NCBI GenBank assembly: GCA_034670405.1
Contig: JAXDDX010000062.1
Location: forward strand, 434,001-498,000
From: Hoplostethus atlanticus
Taxonomy: Eukaryota; Chordata; Actinopteri; Trachichthyiformes; Trachichthyidae
Reading direction: 5' to 3'
Length of the DNA: 64,000 nt
The position numbers and the translations under genes are program-made. Position 1 is the stretch's first letter. The number at the start of each line of letters is the position of its first letter. Shown here piece after piece: positions 1 to 13,500 of this stretch. Under the pieces are notes generated by a model. The model made no database searches. It saw only the letters and a list, made by a program, of their open reading frames with translations, and was not told where the DNA came from.

Positions 1-3000
1 GTTAGGGTCCGTCTTGTGATCCCTCTTAAGACTCTGCTCTTAACTTCTGGTGTGGAGCACTCTGTCCTTCCCTGACCTGGATCCTCTGCAGTAAACCCAC
101 AAGAAAGAGAACACCATATGACAAATACCCCAGCATCATGCTGAGTATTCATCTGCCATACTTGTCTGAGTGACAAAGCATTTCCTGCTGGCAGGGAGGG
201 TCATCTTACAGGGCTATCATGCATGTGGACAAAGAATACATACATAACTCAAAAAGGTCTCGTGATCTTATGGAGGACGTCCATCATCTATTCGTTCCAT
301 CCACCGGATCCCTCAGAGCACTAATTGACACTATCTGGAGGAAAACACGTAGCCTCCATTTCTTCCCAGCTTGTGTCTAAACACTGAGACAAGTGGTTGT
401 ACACTGACAAGTGGAAAAAAACTCCAGAACCTAACCAGAGAGACTGGACACCCCTGGCAATCTCTTTGTTGTGTCTAAAAATAGTGGGTCCCAACGGTCT
501 GTCTTGGAAAAAGCGGAGGCATACTTTATTATTTAATTATATCCCCACTCTGATTTACATGCACACCAGAGGAAGAGTCATTTTTATCTGAGTGTTAAGG
601 CTGTGGCAAGGAGTTGTGCACTGATCCCCAGCAGGATAGCAGGAAACAAAAACAAGCCAGAGAACCACTCAGTGTATCCCACCCTCCAGAGGCAGACATG
701 ATCTCATGTTATCCATGTTTCCCCCCTAGCATAAGGCAGTATGCATCATGTCAGTGAAACTCAGCCTTTTCAGTCACGGTGCTAAATAATGTATCATAGA
801 GCAGAATGGAGTCTGATTTGAGGATAATGTTAGGCTTCTTTTCTGACATACTAAGCCTCATTCACTTTATACTTTTTCCCTCCATGCGATACATGCACAA
901 TTTAGTGGACCCAGCTGTATTTTCTCTAACTACCTATTCATAATTCTACATTCTTCTGATGGTGTTGACCCACTGACATTGTACTACATGTGCACTTCCA
1001 TTAATACCCACCATGGAACTGCTTAGGACCTCAGTGACTTTCCTTTTGTGCAGTCAGCATCCATAGAGAGTACATAGCAATATTTGACACATGAGTAGGA
1101 GTATGGGGTGCCTCATACATTGATTACACGGTACATCATTTTGTTGTCCGGTCTAAAACAGATGAAGCAAACTGAAGCATCAAACTATGTGTCTTCTGGC
1201 GCATATCCACTAGAATTCAGAACAAGATGATGTGTTGGAGGAAATACATATGGCTATTTGTGGAGATGAGCTTTGATTGGTTGCCAGGAATCTAAACACC
1301 CCATGTCATGCAAGGAGGGAAAACATGTTTTCTTCCAGCCCATGGGACAATAGGGTACACAAAAAAAATCAGGGTCTGTTTTTGCTAGGGGTATTTAATC
1401 ATCCTGACACTCTTCCCAAACATGTTATCAATGGCCAGTGTTTGCATTGAGGAGGAATCCCACAAAAGACTCCCTAAGGATTTGCAGACATCGGTCGATG
1501 TGAGTCACAGGGGGGGTCAAACAAATGTGGTGTGTCTGGGTGACCTTAATCACTTCCAGGTTCATCCAGGCTCCGATTTCACTCGTGTGCCTTATTTCAG
1601 GTCACTGCCTCAAAGTCAAAGTAGGGCACAGTCATTATCTCAGGGAGCAGAACACAATCATCCGCACAATACAATAAGGTCGGCACAATTCACTGAAGTG
1701 TTGTCCATTTCCTCCGGGCCTGAACACATGCGCGCTCCGCCACGACCAGCGCCTGCCTTTATGTGTGGAAGATAGGTAATATATGCAGTGAATTTGTCTG
1801 TAACAAATATGCACTTCTTTCAGATACTTGGCCATTTCTCTCTCACAGACTCACACAAAAGGAAGCAACCCCAATCACAACAAAACAGAAGCAGAGCAAA
1901 AACTGACAACTACGAACAATTCCTGGAAACTCAAAAGGTGTGCAGACCATGCGCATGGGCTCTTAAAGGAGTTTCTCAAATAGAAAACAAGGTGGTTAAG
2001 AGGAGATGGGATTGAAGTGTCCTGATCCCTCTATTTTAATCACAGCAGATTGGCCACAAATTTACTCGGAATGGGAGGCCGCAAACCAAAATGGTTGTGA
2101 AAGGAGACGGCTTCTTGTCTCAAAGGTTTCAGTTAAGCTGTAAAACACAGAGAGAAAGTACAGTATCCTATTAAGACAAAATGTAAATGAAGTTAGCTAT
2201 TTTTATAGCTCTCTACAGAAGTTACTATTACAACCCGGGTATAATGACAAAGGGGCGTCTCAAGGGAAGGGATGGTGTGAAAAGCACCAATTCTCCTCAA
2301 AATTCATAGCACAGTATGAGGTGAATATATATCACTTCATAATGACCATCTGACCAGTCAAGCAACACAAACCACTATAACAAAAGACTGTCAAAATGAC
2401 ATGTAATAATCTGTCTGACTGGTTTTGGGAATGAGTTGCTGCTCCTTTTGAAGACTGCATGCGTATAAATTCTTTATGATCGCCAATGAATATCACGTGC
2501 GTGATTTAAGAACACTCTTCATAATATCCTTGATGAATATCTGTCACATTTCAAGCTTTGGGTGGTCACAGACTTAATTGTGGCATATGATCTCAGAGAG
2601 ATGAATCCTAAAGACATGGACAGTGACGTGTTATTACATTTTAGATGTTATATTGTCACCTGTATCAGGAGTAACGTGATACAAGTAAAAGTATTTAGAA
2701 AGTGGAGCTGCTTCTGATGCAGAAAAGCCACGATCACATAAACTTGTTAAAAGCCTAAAGATTTAGGCTTGTGTTGGCTGTACAAGCTAATGCCTGTTGG
2801 CTTCAACTCAAACAGCCAACAGTCTCGTGCCATCGGCACAGTCAGCGATCCAAGCCATTAGAATTAGCTCTAAGATGCGTATTACCTCTGATTGGCATTA
2901 GCTTTTTTGTGGTCCACCATCTATTATTCTCTGCTAACTACCTGATGTAAACATCCTTGCAGATGCGTAAACCACTTGACATACTCAAACACATTACATA

Positions 3001-6000
3001 CGCCTCTACAGTGGGAAAAAAACACTTCAGTAGAAGAGGCTGATGACAAGAAAAATCTAATTAGCGCAGTCATCACAAAACGTATGACACAGAATGCCAA
3101 GCAATGGATGATTGTTGCAATCAGAATATATAGCATCCGCGGGTGTCATTGTAATTGCTTTGAAAGGAATCAGTCACATTTTTTCTCAAATGTTTGTTCA
3201 AATGTTCTCCTTGAACCCATTTGCTTGTCACTGGGTAAAGTGGGAATACACAAAGAAAACTACCATGTTTTTGCGTATCCACGAATTAACTCTGCACTGT
3301 GTACATATTTGAGGGGGCCGCATTTGGAGCTTGTCTTTTGTGTTCCTGCCTCAGATTGAGTCTGACAGCTACAATATCCTGTTATAGTACACACCTGCAT
3401 AGACAGAGATGAGAAAACATCAAATGCTTTGGCAAAATAGTTCTTGGGTGCATGCAAAGCTCTCTATAGTCATCTCGCTCATGCTGCTCATAGCTGTAAT
3501 TAGTCAATGGGCTGATCTCATTAGACAAATGCCAGTGTTGCGGGCGTCCAGTTCTGGCTGAGAAGATTGCCAGAGGCATAAGGTTAGAGAGGTGGGCTTA
3601 GGAAACAAATATAAAAGACTTAATGGCTTATATGCAGTCATGCTTACACACTGCATGTAATCAGAGGTATTGCATTTCCACAGTCCCAAGAAAGACATAA
3701 TACCACATCTTGGAGTGAAATGATATGCATTCAACTATAGCGGATAAGGGTGTTTTGACACCTACTGTGATTTACAAGAAGGCCAATACCCTGTGTAATT
3801 GAAGTAGGACCGAGAACGTTTTTTTGTGCAACAACTTTACAACATAGATGAGAGGGGGCTCGCCTCTATGTGTAGTCAAAGGAGGTCAACACATTGGCGC
3901 ACGGGCGGGTTCAAAAGTGAGTGCTTATGAGATATCATTCATGGGACGTCTTCTCACTACTGGATATGGTATGTCCACTGTGCCATGCTAAACGGGGTGT
4001 CTTAGACGCCGTGATTAGCACACTGTCCGGTTAATTTTAACGGGGTTTGCAATGGGACTAATCAGGAATTAAGAGCCGGCATCCACACTAAATCGCCTTC
4101 TTTACGCATTCGTGGGGGGATACTGTCAGGATGGAAAAAGGCAATTGTCTGCGGTCTCCCGATTATCCCCTGGAAAAGCCTATAATCTGTCTGAAAGTAC
4201 TTAGAGTCAAGCAGCAAAATAAACAACATTGATTATCATCCCACTGTTCTTTTTTTTTTTTTTTTAAAACTGGGCCGTGCAGGGAGGGGGGTGGGGTTGA
4301 AGATGCTGAGGTTGGGCCTGCCCCCGTCTCCGCCATCTGCTTGGGCAAATGTTAAGACAGGCTAAATACCCCCTGAGTCCTCTGTTCAAACCAGATTATC
4401 AGCTATTCTAAGGAGGAGAGGAGCATCTTATCGTCTCCCAATCTCTTTTACAAAAGCAAATCAAGAATTGTGTCCCAGGATTACCAGGATTAAGGAGGCC
4501 ACAGACATGGCCCTCCTTGGACAATGTCTTAAGTTGCTGCCCTTCAGCCTGGCTACCTTCTGATTGCATCCTTCCATGCCATCGTCCCAGCTGGTTGGTT
4601 TTCATGAAAGCTGACAGCCTAAACATCACTCCCAGGAATATTTGGTTTGAGATATACTGTCTAGTTGTGTGAGTGGCTAAATCAAAGATTAACACCCCGT
4701 TGTTAATGGTGTTCAAATGCATTCATTTCTGACTAATTTAGAGAGTGTCACAGCTCAGATACACTTCAGAAATGAGCCGCTGGTTTAGACCACATTGACA
4801 GCATCACGGTGGTGTTGAACAATGATCCACAGTGGGACGTGGCTAGGTTTGAAAATCGCCTTTATTAGCCCCCACAGCATGATAGATTGCTGGACAGGTT
4901 TTCCACTGTATGCTTCAAAGAGGGTAAAATGAGGGACGAATTTCAATGCAAACAACCTCTATGCTGCAGTAGCTCGGTCGCAGATGTCCACAGAATTTAG
5001 ATTCAGTAGCACTGACCTGGCGGTTTGAAAAACACACAAAAAAGCTCTGCAAATTAAATTGTGCCTCCTCTTTCCGGCATGCGTCTTTGTGCTCTGGGAA
5101 GATTAGTGTTAAACCTACATGGTCTCCGAAAACCGATGACCATGTGATTAATGCAAAAGACTTACTTATCCCTACTATAACAACTGGGGTAACATGAGGT
5201 CTGCAAAACAATCAAGCACTGACAAAAGCACCAGCAACTATTTGCATGGTTATAAGTCAGCAAACCGTTATTAACCCAAGAGATAATGGTGGATTTCTCT
5301 ACCTCTGAATTTTTATGGATGAAAAAAAACACTGTCTTGCCCAAACTGTCTTGCCAGTGCACCAACAAACCATGTTCCTCGCACACCATCAACAACTACT
5401 GTTTTAGATCCCACTTTTAACAAGGAACAAACAGTTGTACAAGCAATCGATGTTGCTCAGATGCCTGCTCCACAGTCACACCTCGTTTAATCAACAGAAT
5501 TGTTTTCAATGAAAACAATCTCCAGGCTGTAGAGCTACTCAGTGTCTCAGAAAGAACCACTCGGCGGGCTTCCACACTGATTTGATTGTTGCACACACAA
5601 AGGTAGCTAGACCACCGCAGCTATGGGGGATGATTGAATTATTCAGTTTGGCAGAGATTTGGCAGCAATTGTGCGGAGTGTTGCCTTGAGTGGAGTGCAA
5701 CAGCAAGACAGCATCTTCTTGTTTCCTGCACCATTGCACAGCACATGCATAAATAGCCCCTGCTTAGACAGTCAGCATCGCTTCAGGGTAGCAGCACATC
5801 ATACCCTGGACACGCTTGCTGCTTGGCTAATTCACCCGCACCTCTCCACGGACACCTTTAACAATAAATGCTTCATGAACAGCAGGAAAAACAGAGACAG
5901 TGTTTAGTGTGCGCACACTACCACAAATTCATTAAACTCCTTTCAGCGTCTGGGTGTATCAGATGTCACCTGTGAAAGGATTCAGAAACTGTGACATTTT

Positions 6001-8339
6001 TGTGAGTGTGTGAAGCATTGCCAAAATCAGTGAAAAAAATAAACATACAGGCTTTTTATCCCCAATTTCAGTTTGTGGTATGGGGTAATTGGGTCAACGT
6101 CTTTGCACCAATTGGACCATCCCAAACCAATCTAGTGGATAGTCATAGGTTGCTTTCAAACAGTTAGCTGGAACGGTAACTTTGAGCCCTCAGTTAGTTC
6201 AAATAATCTGCAAAAGATCTTGTATCGTCATTCAATCCCGTCTACAGCAGATGACAACGTGATCTCAGCAGAGCATGCGGGTGACTTGCAAATCAATGTA
6301 ATGTGAAGGAAAATGGGTTCTCTGCAACGTTATCGAGAATAATGCAGGAATATGGTCTAGTATTATGTTACACTTATCAGAAAGGGACAATTGACTACAG
6401 TGGAAAGCCTAGTAATCACAGTGATTGCATTCTCAAGGTTGCGGAAAGTCATCTTGCCACCGGTCTTCGCTTTGTCCATAATGACTAACTTTACATTTGG
6501 CTTTTGACCAACATCACAGTCTTCCTGTTCTTAACAGATCATCAATAGCTGCAGTGCATCCAGCTGCAGTGTAGTCTAACAATTTTGTCTTACGGAAAAT
6601 CCTAGAGATGTAGGATATTAATGACAAAGGAGCCTGGAGCCATACTGTACATGATGAGGGTAGAAAGAAAAATATTTTAATGAAGAACATATGGATACTC
6701 TCAGCACCACAACTCAATAAAGTATTGTGTGCCTGTGTGAGGTCTGTGTGTAGGTCTGTATATGTTGGTCCATCTGCAGACATATCATTGCATTATGTGT
6801 AATCAAACTTACTATATATGACTAGCTTCCTGGGCTGTTAGATGAAATTGAATACTACATCCTCATAAATCATGAATCAATATGTCAGGAAAGCAACTCT
6901 GGAAACGCTCCTCTCAGTGACATACTGTAATACAACCATGGGGCAACCTTTAAAAGTCATTTTATAGATGATAAAAATCACTGGAAATGCGCTTAATGTG
7001 ATCTGACCAAAATCACAAGCACATGCTGAGAAAGCCCGTAACAACGGCAAATGTCTATGGGCAGGCGGAGGCGAAGGAGGAAGAATGAAATGGACCGTAC
7101 TGAAAACATTCTTCTGTTAGAAACCTGGCCCGCGACTACCTATTTGCACTAAATCCTTTTCTTTTCCATCCATCCTTTTCTCATCCTTGACTCATGCTCT
7201 GAAGCAATGAAAAATCCATTCATCGCCTACTCTATCTTTACACGCCACTGTTAAGTCTCATTAAAGCTGTAGCATCATTTGGGATTTTATTATTTCATTC
7301 TGGCATGTTGGAAAACATTTCATTACTTAATGATGCACAACATGAAAAATAAAATCCTAATTTATCTAGCTCAAAGATATTCTAACTACTTGACCTATCC
7401 AAGCTCTCTTGGTTTTTAAGTGAGAACGAGGCATTTAGCAGGTTTACATTAATCTATTAATAGAAAGCTGACATTTGTGCACTCTCTATGTGAGAATGCC
7501 TCAACTCGAGTATGCACCTTTCTCTCTAATCACCAAGGACATACTTCCCCCCCCCGAGGGAAATGATTAGCTCTCTTAGTTTTGAAATATGAAGCAACTT
7601 TGATAAGCAATTAAACATGTTCTGTTGTCTCTGCTCTGGCTTTGTTTCATGCCTTTCAAGTCCACGTTTTTGGATCAATTGTGCAAAATAAAAAAAGCTG
7701 CAGAATAGCATTTAAAATAAGCTGTGGTTACGGTACCCTCTAGCATCAATCTTCCTCTCAGATGTGTAAAAGCTTCATCCTGTGTTTGTGCACTACTGTA
7801 CATCATAATAGCAGGGTTATCATTATCAAATGATCATTATCAGCTCTCATGGAGGAGATGCAGAAAAAAAAGAAAGTTGTGCTGTTCCAAAAAAAGCTTC
7901 TGTTCTGCCGCTTTCTGCACTTCAAAGGATGTTCCCACCAAATTTCCATAACTTTTTAGCTGTAATCTGTTCCTAATGAGAGATGTGTATCTAAACCATT
8001 TCACTGTTACTTTCCACTAGTTAAGCTATGTTGTTGGGAAAGAGGTATGGGCAGTTTTTCTATGGCTCCCATGACGAGCCAATTAAGGGTGTCCACACCA
8101 ACACAGCTACACATACTTTGAAAAGCCACAGCCTGTTTGACCTCCACTGTATGCTACTGCATAACTCTATATAAGGAAAACAAATCATTGTACTATGAGC
8201 CTACACATTGTATCTAGCTTCGTGTTAGTCTGAATGTGCTCACCAAACAGAAACAGGACTGAAAGACGCAGGATGATGCTGATCGGTGCTGAATGTCCAA
8301 GTCAATTTTCCCCCAATGAATAAGAAGAGTCATCCAAAT
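1..8339. other. No gene seen; AT-rich flank beyond the protocadherin 3' end
   Basis: Only short, unrelated frames of 60-127 codons on both strands, with no splice-consistent protocadherin exon found. A search by eye for a CM3-type coding segment on the minus strand gave none. If a long-tailed isoform exists, this would be intron. No transposon was recognised. Confidence 0.5.
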
Positions 8340-10430
8340 GTGCAATACAATGCAAAAGACTTTAATAAATTTCAGAAGCGCACACATACATAAACAAAAC
8401 ATTTACAGTTTTCTCCACACACTGGCAAATCAAAGTCAATTACAAAGATCATGTAAGGTGCATATTGTACTTCACACTGAATAAAAGTGAGGTTCTCTGT
8501 CTCCCTTACAAGGATAAAAGCTCGCCCCATGTATGGGTATTTTTTTTTTCTTTTCCCCAAAGATCAGGCAAATCTAACACAGTGCTAGGATGCTATGTAT
8601 ATTTCATACTGTGGCTCCTACGCAGTAGTGAATACATTTGATACCATAATTACATGAATATACCTCCTCCATTACAACAGCCTGCCTCACTAGGAGTTGA
8701 CACACGTAAAATTAAAAGCTTTAAAACAGACATATTATATCATAGTTTTTGAGACTAGGACTGGAGTAAAAAGGAAAAAAGGCTGCCAATCTAGGTCACC
8801 AGTTTAATTCCATTTAACTACGTAGTCTCTCAGACTAGGGGAATGGCTGGAGATGGCTGCCGGTCCAGTCCATCTGTACAATTCCAACTGACTACACAGG
8901 CTATGTCCATTTTAACGATTCTAATTTTAGGGATATATGTATAGGTGCCATTTAGGCCTTACCTATCAAAGCAGTCTTGAGCTTACCAATTAACAGGACT
9001 AATGAACAACAATGTTGCTAACCCATCAAGCCAGTTACTGGTGTAGCACTGAGGATTATTATTCTAGTTAGGACATACCCTAATGATTGTGTAGCGTGTA
9101 GAGATACAGACGAGGCAAAATGATTCTCTGAACCAAGGCCTAAGGAGTCGTAAGTGCACCGTTGTGGATTTTCTGTCAAATGTTAACTTATTGCTGTTTT
9201 TAAATTGAAGCCTGGATTACCTTCTCGTTTTGGTGTTCAATGTACCCTTGATTAAATAATGTATCAATGTAAATAAGTGCACAAAGTCATTTTTTTTTTT
9301 GCTTAAGCCCACCAAGTTGTATTGAAGACCGCCTGAGGATTATTATTATTATTTATTTATATTTATTTACCATCTGGAATCATTTTAAATATACGTGTCT
9401 CACAGGTTAAATCAGTTCCGACTCAGGAGCTGAAAGCGGCACACAAAAGGTTAGGCTTAGTGCTCTTCAAATCTGCCCTACATAAACAGCTTTTGATTAT
9501 AACTCCAGCATTTAGTCCCTTGTGATTGTGGCTTAGCTCAAAGTATTAAACGTGTCCTACCAATTCCTCCTACTTTAATAACACCATGGCGGTCGGTAGC
9601 ACAGTTGTAAAGCACTACAAACGTGGTCGCATTGTGGGCCATGCATATTACTAGAACATTAGCCACACTCGTCACTAACAACTCTATCAGTGGCATCAAA
9701 AAGTGGGACAAAAAGAGGCAATAGTTGACAAAAAAGGTACACTATAACGTGGGCTGAATACTGATGTCGGACTACTGGTTGCAGACCTTGCAGCATCAAA
9801 ACATTTTCAGTCACTAGTTCCATGAGCAAGCCCAGATAGAGCAACGTCAAATGGTACAAAAAGCAGAAAGTACGAAAATAAAATGGCCACCAGGCAGATT
9901 TAAAAAAAAAAAAAAAAACAAGGCAAAGAAATGGAATCAATAAATATAAACACAATCAACTCTGTGATAGATATACATACATACATATAAACATACTTTA
10001 CAGATCTACTGACTGTATTCGTCACCTATTTTACAGAGTGGGTGTCGGGGGGTTGGGGGGGGTGGGGTGGTGGGGAGGGGAACCGAAGTGGGACATTTTT
10101 CAAGGAGGGTTCAGAGCATATCATCCTCACTGACACAGGTAAGTAATAGCATAGGATTCAATAAAGCATTTCAAACCTCGAACAGATTCACAAGAGGAGC
10201 TATGTCAAGTTTCAGGCAGGCAACATGATGTGTCTCATCTCTCTCTTGTGATTTTTTTTTTCTCCCCCCCTCCAAGTTCATCTTTTCTCCCACTTGAACG
10301 GAGAGGTAGGGTTTGAGGCTGTAGAGACAGTAAAGTACTTGTTTCACCTCTTCAGTTCTTGCCTTCCTTCTTTCCTCCCTCTGCCCTCTCTCTCTCTTTT
10401 CTCTCTTTTTCTCTCTTTAGGTAGTGGGAG
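8340..10430 (-). other. Probable 3' UTR of the short pcdh11 isoform (end not determined)
   Basis: Follows the TAG at 10431 with no further long frame on the minus strand. Minus-strand AATAAA-type signals occur near 9346-9362 (several overlapping copies within an ATTTATTT-rich stretch) and an ATTAAA near 8359-8364, so the transcript could end around 9.3 kb or 8.34 kb. Within it are pyrimidine and homopolymer stretches at 10244-10268 and 10370-10420, a plus-strand G-rich tract at 10047-10080, and an A18-like run at 9901-9918. Which signal is used cannot be told from sequence. Confidence 0.35.
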
Positions 10431-10514
10431 CTAGAGATTGATTTTAATCCTGTGGGAGCGAGCTGTACCTGTGCCACAGAGTGTGCCATAGTGTGGTGGT
10501 TTCAGTGCCGTCTC
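10431..10514 (-). CDS. pcdh11: Candidate terminal coding exon of pcdh11 (27 residues plus stop)
   Basis: Upstream on the minus strand is a pyrimidine-rich acceptor (TCTGTCTGTCTCTCTATATTTCAG spans about 10538-10515), with AG at 10516-10515. In the phase-0 frame set by exon 2 the sequence reads [10 protein letters not shown], then [10 protein letters not shown], then HRIKINL and a TAG at 10433-10431. The join would be TTRQ-ETALK. It adds a 27-residue tail ending KINL, whose hydrophobic residues at positions 0 and -2 resemble a class II PDZ ligand. A second possible donor inside it (CACAG|GTACAG, GT at 10468-10467) would let the exon splice onward in a different phase. I know of no certain homolog of this tail. 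The call rests on acceptor quality, matching phase and a clean short end, so it is likely but needs transcript support. Confidence 0.6.
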   Translation of the reverse strand, partial: ETALKPPHYGTLCGTGTARSHRIKINL

Positions 10515-13500
10515 CTGAAATATAGAGAGACAGACAGATATAGGGAGATTGTAGTTACAATATCATCGAGCTCTGAGCAGCCTAAGCTGTAGCCTTATCA
10601 CTATGAGGCTACACTGAACAGTGAATAAAAATCTCTGAATAGACTGTAGAAGATAAAAAAAAAGCATTATTCAAGGCACAGCTGGCAATCAAGTCAGGTT
10701 TCCTTGAAGAATGCTACAGGTGTCACAGTTTTGTGCATTGTTCCTGTACTTATCAGAGCATGCAATCTTATCCAATTATCACTCCGAATGTCTTTTTGTC
10801 TCCCACCACACTAGTGCAGCACTCTTCATTTCCCCAACTCGGAAAGCCGTTTGGATCAATTTGGGCCCACTCTTTCGGACCCTTGCCAGTGGGGCCTCTG
10901 ATATGTACAAGATTTGACACTTTGCCGTCCTTCAGAAACATAGCGTCACATCTGCCAATATCTGAATCAGGTAGAATCTGACCTAATAGTGCTGACATTA
11001 GCAATGGGTGGTGATTACAGATACGATGACTCGGCGGATACAACAACAAAAAAAGAAAAAGAAAAGACATGTGACAATTAGCCACTAGGATTTGATAGTG
11101 GCATCAGATTTGATGAACCAGCCTAGCCTTTTAACAAGATGGCTCCTTCCCCTGGCTATGTGCATCACCATGAGTCAGCATGTGCGCTTTGCCCATCCCC
11201 TCATCCACACAAATAAATGGTGATATTACGGAGATTTAGTTTACCATTACACTCTTTATCCAAGGCGTTTTTCTTATGATCTACTTTTAAATAAGATACC
11301 ATGAATCACAATGTAAAAAAACAACAACATTATGACAACGCTTGTGCTCTAGAGAATATCATACCAAATGGTAACGTATGAATATAGCATACTACTGAAA
11401 TGCTAATAGCAATTTCTGCTAAATTCAGCCCAGGGAGGTTCGGTTTCACTCAAGCACTGACCCTACATGCACCGTGGCCCCAGAAATATGGGCCAAGCAA
11501 AAGAATGTATTGGCCTTTATATGCCCTGCATATTCATGGAGATGTCTGAGATCACTCAAGCAGGGTGCTGCTCATTTGATCTGCCTCCACTAAAGCGCAG
11601 ACCCTGACAAGAGCTCCTCATCTCTAGAGGGAGATTGACCTCCAATATCACGGGGTGGGGGTTAAAGAAAATGATGAGATGCGTAAAAACTGAGAGGGAG
11701 GGAGGGGAGGACAGGGAGGAGGGGAGGAGAGGGAGGGAGTTTGCGTTTGCAAATGGTGTTCTTGCTGTATAATGGTGCCATATGGTGGCACAAATATGTG
11801 GTCTCTGAAGTATTTTGACAAGCTTTTCTCTTTAACGGCTACATCTGTAAAGACCCTCCACACATTTCGGTGACCTTCAACCACAGGCTTCGCCTCCTGT
11901 GTGTCCCCACCCATTGTTATTCCACGGGTGGGCTTTTTGTCTTTGTTTTATTTGCAGCTGCTTTAGGTGTGTGGGCGGGTGGGGGGCAATGAGAGATCAC
12001 TCTAAAGTCTGTCACTTTCATGAACTAAAAAGGAAAACATGACAACGTGCCTACGGTCTGTGCTTTTGGACTTTTGATATTAAAGGTTTAGGCTCGAGAG
12101 AGAGATTGAATCGCTGTCGCTGATGGAGCCTATGCAGCTTTTGTCTTAACAGCCACACTTGAATTGATCTCTGCAAAATCCAAAGTACTCAAATATCTTT
12201 TTAACATTCCTTAGATCAAAGCCAGTTTGGTGGAGTGCTGTTTGTAAGTGATCCTCTTTAGTCTTATGTTGAAAGTAGATTGAGTTGAAAGGAGAGCAGA
12301 CGTGGAATCAAACAGGGGAATTATAACAGGGCCACCAAAACCAGTGGTGCCGGTCATCTATTGTCACATCGCTCCGAATCCTAAGGAATGTGACTCACCC
12401 AAGGATAGTACGTGGCATCCCTGATAATCTTAAAGGACGGCTGCCTTTTTTCTTCTTCCTTATCAGCCTCATTCAAAACCTAATTACAGTGATTTTAATC
12501 ATATTGTATTACGAGTGATTAACCCTTTAGTGCATTTAATTAACCTTTGCAGCCACAGATTCTCATCAGGCAAAGCTTCATGCTATTTTTTTTTTCGATG
12601 ACGCAGGCTTTAAATAAGCACACTTAAAACTGGTGGGAAATCAAATGTCTAAAGAGGGAGGCATCACTTGTCAAATGCTCAAGGGGACAGAGAAATTTAA
12701 ATGTATTATCTGCTTAACATCATTGAGGATATGGTCTGAGGGTAGAACCGATGAGACCTGATTTATCTTGATCATTTTTTAAATGCTATAAAGATCTAGC
12801 ACCATAATATGACAATACTATAGTTAGACGTTAAACTTGTGGTAAATCTAGGAAATAAACAAATACACCCAGACATGGCCTGATGCAGCAAAATATGAAG
12901 ATTTAGGATAAAGTATTCATAGATGTTTGAATTATTTCCACAAAAATTGTTTAACTCTGATCAGCAACATAAGCGAGAAAACAAAAATCTATTTAAATCC
13001 ACTATGACTGAATGTTTCTGCATATTTCAGGGCGATCAGATCCAGCAAGAGAGGAAAGTCATTCTGACAATTTGTCGGGGCGTAGTATAAACACAATCTG
13101 AATTAAATGTTCTTTGGTACCAAGGGCATGTAGTAGGCTTATGTACAATGTACTATGGCAGAGCATAGCTTTTACTCAGGGTTTAAAAAAAAGGTGGATG
13201 AGCGGAGTGACTATCAACTCTGTGTGGGTGTCTTCATAAATTATCTGGAGCACAATACTTGGCTGGATAAACAGTCATTTACAAAAACTATACCACGAAG
13301 GATTTTACCGCTTGCAAGATGTCACAGAGGAGAACATATTGGGAACAAAGGCAAAATAGGTAAACCAAAGATTTGAAATTTGTGTGCAACATGAAGCTTG
13401 ACACAAACTAAAGCAAGCACCTCAACAAACAAAATAAATTATTGATGCAATATCATGAAATTGACCCAGATTTGGATGAATGGCAGATGCGATAATTATG

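Noticed and set aside
1422-1775. 117-codon plus frame
   Set aside because: No recognisable family, ordinary base composition and no splice or promoter signs.
9901-9918. Poly-A run, considered as a retrocopy tail
   Set aside because: No retrotransposed body lies next to it on either side; it sits inside the presumed 3' UTR.
11872-11900. GGTGACCTTC, considered as antisense of an RRVTF (CM3) exon
   Set aside because: The minus-strand reading around it gives no CM3-like flanking sequence and no acceptor in phase.
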